Shown here: positions 1-5,002 of the stretch, piece by piece
How positions within the stretch are numbered: position 1 is the first letter of the stretch
Layout of the letters: the number at the start of each line of letters is the position of its first letter
Source: Humisphaera sp.
GTDB taxonomy: Bacteria; Planctomycetota; Phycisphaerae; Tepidisphaerales; Tepidisphaeraceae
Assembly: GCA_025351525.1 (NCBI GenBank)
Contig: JANXVV010000491.1
Span: 1 to 5,002, forward strand
Direction: 5' to 3'
Length of the DNA: 5,002 bases
Notes under the pieces: model-generated
What the model saw: the letters and a program-made list of their open reading frames with translations, nothing else
What the model was told of the DNA's origin: nothing
The model's database searches: none
Position numbers and translations under genes: made by a program

Positions 1-42
1 TTGAAACGTCGAATCATTGCAGCGCCGATGAAATCAAGTGCA

Positions 43-120
43 TTTTTTAGCTGCTGTGCCGAAGGCACGCGTTTTTCTTCGGAAACCAAAAACCGTGCCT
101 TCGGCACAGCCGCTAAAAAA
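43..120. repeat. long imperfect palindrome downstream of rhaQ, terminator-like on both strands
   Basis: Bases 43-69 and 94-120 are reverse complements over 27 bp with one mismatch (T52 against C112). Pairing continues with one bulge (C70) as 71-76 with 88-93, leaving an 11-nt loop. Each arm holds a small hairpin, GTGCC-GAA-GGCAC or its complement GTGCC-TTC-GGCAC. The arms end in T6 and A6 runs. The core differs from the CAYGGGCT family at 1216 and 3899, so it is a second repeat type or a dedicated terminator. Confidence 0.85.
88..107 (-). terminator. candidate rho-independent terminator of the rha transporter operon
   Basis: On the minus strand the hairpin GTGCC-GAA-GGCAC (95-107) is followed by GG and TTTTT (88-92), about 22 bases past the rhaQ stop codon at 130-132. 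The isolated stem is short (5 bp), but the whole 43-120 element can form a much longer stem. The mirror arm (57-76) has the same shape on the plus strand, so it could also stop transcription arriving from the left. If it works, the operon ends here and any gene further left needs its own promoter. Confidence 0.5.
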
Positions 121-129
121 CAAATCACA

Positions 130-1164
130 TCATCGCTTCGACAATTTCGCCAGCCATTGATTGCCGGTGATCGCGACGATCAACAAAACACCGCCGATGA
201 TTTTCGCCAATTCCGTTGGCTGATCCGACAGCCTTAATCCATTTTCCAACACCGCGATGGTAAACAAGCCAAGGATCGTGCCGAGGATCGTGCCACGCCC
301 ACCGAAGATTGACGTGCCGCCGAGCACGACGGCGGTGATCGCCATCAATTCATATCCAGTGCCGGCGTTGGCCTTGGCCTGCCCGACATGGGCCACGTAG
401 ATGACCGCCGCGAGTCCGCTGATCAATCCGCACAGAATGTACACGAGGCCCATCCGTCTTTCCACGGGGATGCCGGCGTAGCGCGCGCCGTCCGGCGCGA
501 AACCGATCGCGACCAACGCACGGCCCATCGAGGTGCGATGCAGCATCAACCAGAACGCGATCGCGACGAGTACCAGCACCGGAATCTGCGCGGGGATGGT
601 GCCGAAAAAATAACCCTGACCCAGAAAGACGAACGCGGCTCGCTCGGAGAAATCGAAGACATCCGTCCCGCGCGTGACTCCCTCGGCCAGCCCGCTAAAA
701 AGCGAATAGGTTCCGAGTGTCACGATCAAAGGTGGAATTCGGAGAGCAGTGATGAGCAGTGCGTTCAATCCCCCCGCCAACCCGCCGACGCCCAGGGTGC
801 AGACTGCCGCGAACCACAGAGGGAAATGGGCGTCGCGGTAGAATTTGCCGAAGAGAATGGCGCACAGCCCCAAGAGCGATCCAACCGAAAGATCGATCCC
901 TCCGGTGACGATCACCGGCGTGAGGGCCAGTGCAAGCAACCCGAGTTCAACATTGTGTCGCACCACTTCAAGGGCATTCTCCAAAGTGAAAAAATTCGTG
1001 CCGATGATGGAGAAGACTACGATCTCTGCGACGAGCAGTACGGCCAGCACGGTCTGCTGATTGAAAAGCGCGCGTTGCCATAGCGGTCGATCCGCGAGCA
1101 GCGCGGGCCGTATCGGCGTGTAGCCGAGCGGTGACGGGGAATTGGGTGGGGTTGCAACCGACAT
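130..1164 (-). CDS. rhaQ: ABC sugar permease, RhaQ type
   Basis: Second inner-membrane permease of the same importer, also of the BPD_transp_2 family, expected to pair with the upstream permease as a heterodimer. It has 344 aa; about 35 polar and proline-rich residues precede the first membrane segment (39-57). Family motifs: VTGGIDLSVGS (86-96), LRIPPLIVTLGTYSLF (141-156), LHRTSMGRALVAIGFAPDGARYAGIP (coupling loop, about 198-223; key block GARYAGIP), and VVLGGTSIFGGRGTILGT (279-296). These, with AHVGQAKANAGTGYEL, match RhaQ-type permeases rather than RbsC. The ATG at 1162-1164 is the only reasonable start I see, but no Shine-Dalgarno sequence precedes it; TATAAAAT lies directly upstream, so expression may differ from rhaP. 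It is separated from rhaP by a repeat-filled gap, and a terminator-like palindrome follows its stop by 9 bases. Rhamnose specificity is inferred from context. Confidence 0.9.
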   Translation of the reverse strand: MSVATPPNSPSPLGYTPIRPALLADRPLWQRALFNQQTVLAVLLVAEIVVFSIIGTNFFTLENALEVVRHNVELGLLALALTPVIVTGGIDLSVGSLLGLCAILFGKFYRDAHFPLWFAAVCTLGVGGLAGGLNALLITALRIPPLIVTLGTYSLFSGLAEGVTRGTDVFDFSERAAFVFLGQGYFFGTIPAQIPVLVLVAIAFWLMLHRTSMGRALVAIGFAPDGARYAGIPVERRMGLVYILCGLISGLAAVIYVAHVGQAKANAGTGYELMAITAVVLGGTSIFGGRGTILGTILGLFTIAVLENGLRLSDQPTELAKIIGGVLLIVAITGNQWLAKLSKR

Positions 1165-1215
1165 AATTTTATAGCTTCACACTTACAGGGCTTTCTATTC
1201 TAACTAAAACCTAAA

Positions 1216-1329
1216 ATGTGGCACGGGCTTCCAGCCCGTGTTAGCGATGTTCAATTTGAAAAGACTTCTTCAATCAAAAATCTTCGGTCGTCTTGGCCCG
1301 CTAACACGGGCTGGAAGCCCGTGCCACAT
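1216..1329. repeat. perfect 31-bp inverted repeat of REP-like hairpins between rhaP and rhaQ
   Basis: Bases 1216-1246 and 1299-1329 are exact reverse complements (31 bp), separated by a 52-nt AT-richer core (1247-1298). Each arm contains its own hairpin: CACGGGCTTCCAGCCCGTG at 1222-1240 (stem CACGGGCT/AGCCCGTG, loop TCC) and its reverse complement at 1305-1323. It fills most of the 194-bp gap between the two permease genes. The sequence is clearly related to the element at 3899-3963: the stems differ by paired changes and the flanks GTGGCA/GTAGCA correspond. No U-tract follows the hairpins on the minus strand, so a role as simple terminator is not indicated; mRNA end protection or mobile repeat are the more likely readings. 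No ORF or recognisable promoter is seen in the core. Confidence 0.92.
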
Positions 1330-1337
1330 CCACATCC

Positions 1338-1360
1338 AAATGTCTGCATTAAGGACATTT
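1338..1360. other. small hairpin at the rhaP stop codon
   Basis: AAATGTC (1338-1344) and GACATTT (1354-1360) form a perfect 7-bp stem with a 9-nt loop. The rhaP stop codon lies in the stem. It is AT-rich, has no U-tract on the minus strand, and may be chance. Confidence 0.3.
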
Positions 1361-2345
1361 AAGCCCGCCTTTTCTTTCTCTCGTAAAGCGCATCCGACGC
1401 GACGGCGAGCAGAATAATCGAACCCTGCAGCGCTTTATCCCAATACGCCTCACTGCCCAGAAACGGGAGCGCGGGGCGGATGGTGCCGAGCAGCGCCACG
1501 CCGACGAACGTACCCAGCAACGACCCGCGTCCACCGCTGATGGCGATGCCGCCGACGACGACCGAGGCGATCACCTGCATCTCGATCCCCTCGCCGCTCT
1601 TGGGATCGACGCTGGGGAAGCGGACGACGCTTAATAAAGCCGCAAGACCTGAAAGCGCACCCATGATCGTGAAAACCACGAAGGTGACGAATCGTGGTCG
1701 GATGCCGGCGAGGCGGGCGGCTTCCTGGTCGGAACCGGTGGCGTACACCGTCCGCCCCGCCGCGAGATTTCGCATGGCCCAGGCGAAGAGCGCGAACACC
1801 CCCGCCGCCAATCCCACCACCACCCACTGCCCGGCGTCCTGCGAAAAACCGAACCACTGAAACCCTTTCGGCAGCCCCTGCACGAACGCCCCGCTGCGGC
1901 CCCAGCGCAGCGACTCGCGCAGAATCACCATCGTCGCCAGGGTCACGACAATCGAAGGAAGATTGATGAAGGCGATCAGCGCGCCGTTGACCGCGCCCAT
2001 CGTCGCCCCCGCGAAAACGCAGAGAATCGCCGCCGCCGGCATGGGCAATCCATGCTTCGCCGCCAGCCCCGCGACGATACCGCAGATGGAGAGTTGCGAG
2101 CCGATGGAGATGTCGATCTGCCGACACAAAATCACCAGGGACATGCCGACCGCCAGCACCAACACGGAGGCGTTGTTGACCAGGATGCTCTTAAATTCAT
2201 TGCTCGAATAGAAGCGCGGGGCGCGGCCGGCCAGCAGCAGCAGCAATGTCAGGTACGCCGCCAGAACGGAAAGCTCGCGCTTGTACCGCTGCAAGAATCC
2301 ATTGCCGGACGGCAGGCTGACGGGATTTAAAACCGCGCTGCTCAT
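1359..2345 (-). CDS. rhaP: ABC sugar permease, RhaP type
   Basis: Inner-membrane permease of the BPD_transp_2 family (RbsC/XylH/RhaP/LsrC), one half of the channel of the rhamnose importer. It has 328 aa, within the family range, and about nine or ten hydrophobic segments, the clearest near 25-40, 54-73, 101-123, 171-191, 218-241 and 306-318. Family motifs are visible: RQIDISIGS (75-83), NLPSIVVTLATMVILRE (128-144), the ATPase-coupling loop GSDQEAARLAGI (204-215), and VVVGGIAISGGRGSLLGT (262-279). The NRL-like N-terminus YKRELSVLAAYL and the EAYWDKALQGSIILLAVASD end resemble RhaP proteins I recognise. Its ATG overlaps the TGA of the ATPase gene by 4 bp and has a good ribosome binding site, so the two are one transcription and translation unit. 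The second permease gene follows after a 194-bp gap. Substrate specificity is inferred from the neighbouring rhaA; LsrC/RbsC-like roles are less likely. Confidence 0.9.
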   Translation of the reverse strand: MSSAVLNPVSLPSGNGFLQRYKRELSVLAAYLTLLLLLAGRAPRFYSSNEFKSILVNNASVLVLAVGMSLVILCRQIDISIGSQLSICGIVAGLAAKHGLPMPAAAILCVFAGATMGAVNGALIAFINLPSIVVTLATMVILRESLRWGRSGAFVQGLPKGFQWFGFSQDAGQWVVVGLAAGVFALFAWAMRNLAAGRTVYATGSDQEAARLAGIRPRFVTFVVFTIMGALSGLAALLSVVRFPSVDPKSGEGIEMQVIASVVVGGIAISGGRGSLLGTFVGVALLGTIRPALPFLGSEAYWDKALQGSIILLAVASDALYERKKRRA

Positions 2346-3850
2346 GCGGCCACCTCTTCAGCCGTGTGGCCCAGCGCCAACTCCAATACTTTTTCCTGTG
2401 TCGCCTCCGCGCGATCGAGCACTTGCCGCACTCGCCCGCCGTGCATGACGGCGATTCGATCGCTCATTCCCAGCACCTCCGGCAGCTCGGACGAAATCAT
2501 GATGATCGCCAATCCCTTCGCGGCCAACTCGCCCATCAACTTGTGAATCTCGGCCTTCGCGCCGACATCCACACCCTGAGTCGGTTCATCGAGAATGATG
2601 ACTTTCGGTTCCGTCGCCAGCCAGCGGGCGAGAGAAACTTTTTGCTGGTTGCCGCCCGAAAGATTGCCGACCGGCGACGCGATCGACGGGGTTTTGATGC
2701 CGAACCGATCGACGAACGATTCGGCGATCTGCTTTTCCCGCCCGAAATTCAACCAACCGCCGGAAGCGATTTTAGCGAGTATCGCGAGGGTGGTATTGGC
2801 GGAAACGGGCATTTCCAGAATGACTCCGTGTCGCCGGCGATCCTCGGGAACGTAGGCGATGCCGAGCGAGACCGCGTCGGCGGGTGTATTGATTTTCACC
2901 GGTTTACCGCGAAGTAAAATCTGCCCGCCATCCGCCGGAGATAGACCGAATAGCACGCGGGCCAATTCGGTTCGGCCCGCGCCGACCAAGCCCGCCAATC
3001 CCATGATCTCGCCGGCACGCACCGTCAGGCTGACGTCCGAAACACCCGAATCGCCGCAATGGAGATTTCTCGTTTCGAGTACCACCTCTCCGAACGGCAC
3101 GGTGATTTTTGGGAAGACCGCCGACAGTTCGCGACCGACCATGAGGCGGATCATTTCCGCGCGGTCCACTTCCGCCATCGGTCGCGTGCCGACATAGGTG
3201 CCGTCGCGAAGCACGGTGACTCGGTCGGCGATCTGCGGCAGCTCTTCAAGCCGATGCGAAATGTAGATCATCCCGACGCCCTGTTTTTTGAGTTCGCGAA
3301 TGACGGTGAACAGATGATCGACCTCCCGATCGCTCAGCGAGGCGGTCGGTTCATCGAGAATCAGGATGCGGGCGTTCGTGCCGAGCGAACGGGCGATCTC
3401 GACGAGTTGCTGTTGCGGCATCGTCAGTTGCCGGACATAGGTATCGGGCGAAATATGCGCGCCGACCCGAGCGAGCAGTTCCGCGGCACGGCGATGGCGG
3501 GCGCGCCAGTCGATCCTTCGCCACGATCCGCCGCGCTCGAGACCGAGGGAGATGTTTTCGGCGACGGTTAAGTCGGGAAACAGCGCGGGTTGCTGATAGA
3601 TGACCGCCACGCCAAGCGCCTTGGCCTGTGACGGCGACTGATGGCGGACGGTTTGACCTTCGATTTCAATCGTGCCGGAATCGGGTTGATGGGCACCGCT
3701 GATCGTCTTGATGAGCGTCGATTTCCCCGCGCCGTTTTCACCCACGATGGCATGGACTTCGCCGGCCATCAGTTCGAAGGAGACGCCCTTGAGCGCCGCC
3801 ACTCCGCCGAAGCTTTTGAAAATCGCGGTGAGTTTTATCAGCGTGTTCAA
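2342..3850 (-). CDS. rhaT: Sugar ABC transporter ATPase with two nucleotide-binding domains, probable L-rhamnose importer subunit RhaT
   Basis: Cytoplasmic ATPase of a sugar importer of the RbsA/XylG/RhaT class, powering the two permeases encoded next. With the TTG start it is 502 aa, normal for the class. Domain 1: Walker A GENGAGKST (37-45), Q-loop Q86/Q87, degenerate signature LTMPQQQ (142-148), Walker B ILILDEPTASL (162-172), H-loop His199. Domain 2: Walker A-like GLVGAGRT (287-294) with Arg in place of the catalytic Lys, the family block PEDRRRHG (335-342), canonical signature LSGGNQQK (397-404), Walker B VIILDEPTQGVD (417-428), and SSE in place of the H-loop His. One complete and one degenerate ATP site is usual for this class. 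An upstream in-frame ATG (3905-3907) would add 19 residues that do not look like the family and are partly encoded by a repeat. The stop overlaps the rhaP start. Rhamnose specificity is inferred from rhaA; the ATPase alone could equally serve ribose, xylose or autoinducer-2 systems. Confidence 0.92.
   Translation of the reverse strand: MNTLIKLTAIFKSFGGVAALKGVSFELMAGEVHAIVGENGAGKSTLIKTISGAHQPDSGTIEIEGQTVRHQSPSQAKALGVAVIYQQPALFPDLTVAENISLGLERGGSWRRIDWRARHRRAAELLARVGAHISPDTYVRQLTMPQQQLVEIARSLGTNARILILDEPTASLSDREVDHLFTVIRELKKQGVGMIYISHRLEELPQIADRVTVLRDGTYVGTRPMAEVDRAEMIRLMVGRELSAVFPKITVPFGEVVLETRNLHCGDSGVSDVSLTVRAGEIMGLAGLVGAGRTELARVLFGLSPADGGQILLRGKPVKINTPADAVSLGIAYVPEDRRRHGVILEMPVSANTTLAILAKIASGGWLNFGREKQIAESFVDRFGIKTPSIASPVGNLSGGNQQKVSLARWLATEPKVIILDEPTQGVDVGAKAEIHKLMGELAAKGLAIIMISSELPEVLGMSDRIAVMHGGRVRQVLDRAEATQEKVLELALGHTAEEVAA
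2350..2358 (-). promoter_or_regulatory. Shine-Dalgarno site of rhaP inside the end of rhaT
   Basis: AAGAGGTGG on the minus strand ends 4 nt before the rhaP ATG at 2343-2345 and lies within the last codons of the ATPase gene. With the ATGA overlap of stop and start, it indicates translational coupling of the two genes. Confidence 0.7.
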
Positions 3851-3856
3851 ACGGGG

Positions 3857-3862
3857 CCTCTT
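3857..3862 (-). promoter_or_regulatory. Shine-Dalgarno site that sets the TTG start of the ABC ATPase
   Basis: On the minus strand AAGAGG lies 6 nt upstream of TTG at 3848-3850. It is the only good ribosome binding site near the 5' end of the ATPase frame, and it places the start just ahead of the conserved N-terminal strand (LIKLTAIFKSFGGVAAL). The alternative ATG at 3905-3907 lies inside a palindromic repeat. Confidence 0.7.
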
Positions 3863-3898
3863 GCACAGCGACTCTGAACGGAAATTGACGGGACGCTC

Positions 3899-3963
3899 TC
3901 GTAGCATGGGCTACCAGCCCATGTTTTTGGAAAAAAGACATGGGCTACCAGCCCATGCTACGA
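3899..3963. repeat. 65-nt paired palindrome (REP/BIME-like) between rhaA and the ABC ATPase gene
   Basis: Two direct copies of the 19-nt hairpin CATGGGCTACCAGCCCATG lie at 3905-3923 and 3939-3957. Each has an 8-bp stem and a 3-nt loop. The whole block also folds on itself: 3899-3912 pairs perfectly with 3950-3963 (14 bp), then a 3x3 internal loop (ACC/ACC), then 3916-3928 pairs with 3934-3946 (13 bp with one G.T), leaving a 5-nt loop. It starts one base after the rhaA stop codon. The same hairpin family occurs at 1216-1329. The layout resembles REP/BIME elements mobilised by RAYT transposases; that link is inference, as no transposase is present here. Confidence 0.9.
3931..3957 (-). terminator. 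candidate intrinsic terminator or attenuator after rhaA
   Basis: Read on the minus strand, an 8-bp stem with a GC-rich centre (CATGGGCT / AGCCCATG, loop GGT) is followed directly by TCTTTTTT (3931-3938). This is the standard shape of a rho-independent terminator, placed 7 bases past the rhaA stop. If active, it would reduce readthrough from rhaA into the transporter genes. The competing long fold of the whole 65-nt palindrome could hide or strengthen it. The opposite strand also has the hairpin (3905-3923) followed by TTTTT, so the element is terminator-like both ways. Confidence 0.45.
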
Positions 3964-3964
3964 T

Positions 3965-5002
3965 TCATGCTCGCTTCGCCAGCACATCGCGCTCGTGAAT
4001 TTTCACTTCCGCGAGCCAGTCGATTCCCGAGGGGACATTCTGCTTCAGGCAGTAATAGTCCCACACGGCACCCAACGGCAGGGTTTTACCTTCTTCAAGC
4101 AGCGCCAACCGCTTGGTGAAATCGCCACATTCTTCGGCTTCCCGTAAAAGGCCGATCGGTTCGAGCATCGCCGCCAGCAGAGCCTTGATCATCGCGCGCG
4201 TGCCGATCACCCAGGCAGCGATCCGGTTGATGCTGGCATCGAAAAAGTCGAGGCCTAGATGGACGCGGCCCAGGAAATCCCCGCGCACCAGTTCCTGCGC
4301 AATCGCGTGCAGTTCATCCGTGAGAGTGACAACGTGATCGCTGTCCCATCGCACGCCGCGACTGACGTGCAGCAGGATGCGATCGAGCCAGGCGAGCGTC
4401 GATGAAATTTTGTCGGAGATCGTCTCGGTCGGGTGAAAATGCCCGGCGTCCAGGCAGATCATTTTCCTCTTCGCCACGGCATAGCCGAGATAAAATTCGT
4501 GCGAACCGACGACGTAACTTTCCGAACCGATGCCGAAAAGTTTGCATTCGACCGCGTCGAGATTGAAACGGGGATCGATCGCCTCGGCGAAAATTTGATC
4601 GAGCGAATCAGCCAACCGTTGTCGGGGAGATTTGCGATCGACGGGCGTGTCTTTGTAGCCGTCCGGAATCCAGACATTGGTCACGGTGGTCGAGCCGAGC
4701 GCCCGCCCCATGGCCGCCCCGATCTGACGACACGCGATGCCGTGATCGATCCAGAACTTCCGAATCCCCGCATCGCGATGCGACAGCGTGAAACCGTCGA
4801 CGGCTTTCGGGTGCGCGAAAAACGTCGGGTTAAAATCCATCCCGATGCCCGCCGACTTGGCCCATTCGATCCACCGCTGGAAATGCTCGGGCGTGAGCGC
4901 ATCGCGATCGACGCGCTTTCCCTCCGTCTCGGCATAGCAGGCATGAAGGTTCAGGCGATGTTTGCCGGGAATCAGCGAGAGGGCTTTGTCGATATCCGCC
5001 CG
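3965..5002 (-). CDS. rhaA: L-rhamnose isomerase, C-terminal ~345 residues (N-terminus outside window)
   Basis: Cytoplasmic metal-dependent aldose-ketose isomerase converting L-rhamnose to L-rhamnulose, the first step of rhamnose catabolism. The reading frame is open to the right edge: upstream of the Met codon at 4838-4840 there are 54 more codons, containing SLIPGKHRLNLHACYAET and ending AKSAGIG, both typical of RhaA. That Met is therefore internal (IGMDFNPTFFAHPK). Other family blocks are VTNVWIPDGYKD, NLDAVECKLFGIGSESYVVG and HEFYLGYA. The metal-binding pattern is intact: the first His of GHFHPTE and the two Asp of WDSDH are 32 and 34 residues apart, the same spacing as H262/D294/D296 of the E. 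coli enzyme. By that alignment about 74 residues are missing and the full protein would be about 419 aa, the usual length. It ends in TGA one base before a large palindrome. The neighbouring ABC transporter genes support a rhamnose cluster. Confidence 0.97.
   Translation of the reverse strand, partial: RADIDKALSLIPGKHRLNLHACYAETEGKRVDRDALTPEHFQRWIEWAKSAGIGMDFNPTFFAHPKAVDGFTLSHRDAGIRKFWIDHGIACRQIGAAMGRALGSTTVTNVWIPDGYKDTPVDRKSPRQRLADSLDQIFAEAIDPRFNLDAVECKLFGIGSESYVVGSHEFYLGYAVAKRKMICLDAGHFHPTETISDKISSTLAWLDRILLHVSRGVRWDSDHVVTLTDELHAIAQELVRGDFLGRVHLGLDFFDASINRIAAWVIGTRAMIKALLAAMLEPIGLLREAEECGDFTKRLALLEEGKTLPLGAVWDYYCLKQNVPSGIDWLAEVKIHERDVLAKRA

Noticed and set aside
1..237. Plus-strand frame starting with TTG at the left edge
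   Set aside because: Runs through the 43-120 palindrome and into the antisense of rhaQ; no family features.
388..1083. 231-codon open frame on the plus strand
   Set aside because: Lies wholly antisense to rhaQ; the translation is charged and low in hydrophobic structure, with no recognisable motif, as expected for an antisense shadow of a GC-rich gene.
1450..2127. 225-codon minus-strand frame within rhaP
   Set aside because: Arg/Gly-rich out-of-frame reading of rhaP; rhaP itself has all the family motifs.
130..3850. Autoinducer-2 (Lsr) or ribose (Rbs) importer
   Set aside because: The proteins share the superfamily, but two different permeases of RhaP/RhaQ type next to a clear rhaA favour rhamnose; no lsr or rbs genes are visible.
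1216..3963. CRISPR array
   Set aside because: The repeats are palindromic, only two per site, with no regular spacers and no cas genes.
4838..4840. Start of rhaA at this ATG
   Set aside because: The frame stays open upstream to the window edge and the 54 additional codons encode conserved RhaA sequence, so this Met is internal.
1..5002. tRNA, rRNA, riboswitch or transposase gene
   Set aside because: No cloverleaf, rRNA block, known riboswitch motif or RAYT/transposase coding sequence could be seen; nearly all sequence is accounted for by the four genes and the three palindromes.

Overview
The window holds the left part of a sugar-uptake and catabolism gene cluster, with every gene on the minus strand. 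In transcription order (right to left) it contains: an L-rhamnose isomerase gene (rhaA) entering from the right edge and lacking only its first ~74 codons; a two-domain sugar ABC ATPase (rhaT type); and two inner-membrane permeases of the ribose/rhamnose branched family (rhaP type, then rhaQ type). The isomerase next to a complete ATPase-permease-permease set makes L-rhamnose (or a close 6-deoxyhexose) the most likely substrate. The periplasmic binding protein, kinase, aldolase and regulator are not in the window and would have to lie outside it.

Layout: 1-42 shows nothing recognisable; 43-120 is a long terminator-like inverted repeat just past the end of rhaQ; 130-1164 rhaQ; 1165-1358 a 194-bp gap dominated by a perfect 31-bp inverted repeat; 1359-2345 rhaP; rhaP overlaps the end of rhaT by 4 bp (ATGA); 2342-3850 rhaT, best started at a TTG codon behind a good Shine-Dalgarno site; 3851-3964 a 114-bp gap containing a 65-nt palindrome that begins one base after the rhaA stop; 3965-5002 rhaA.

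The metabolic content is ordinary. The part worth a second look is the set of paired palindromes, one at each gene boundary except the overlapping rhaT/rhaP junction. Two of them, with cores CACGGGCTTCCAGCCCGTG and CATGGGCTACCAGCCCATG, are clearly the same family and differ by compensatory base pairs. They resemble REP/BIME-type elements, and two of the three elements carry U-tracts that could make them terminators or attenuators inside the operon.

Organism: a fairly GC-rich bacterium. Dispersed 'CACGGGCT..AGCCCGTG' palindromes and a rhamnose ABC system beside rhaA fit Planctomycetes/Verrucomicrobia-type genomes in my recollection, but this is a weak inference and the sequence alone does not settle the taxonomy.
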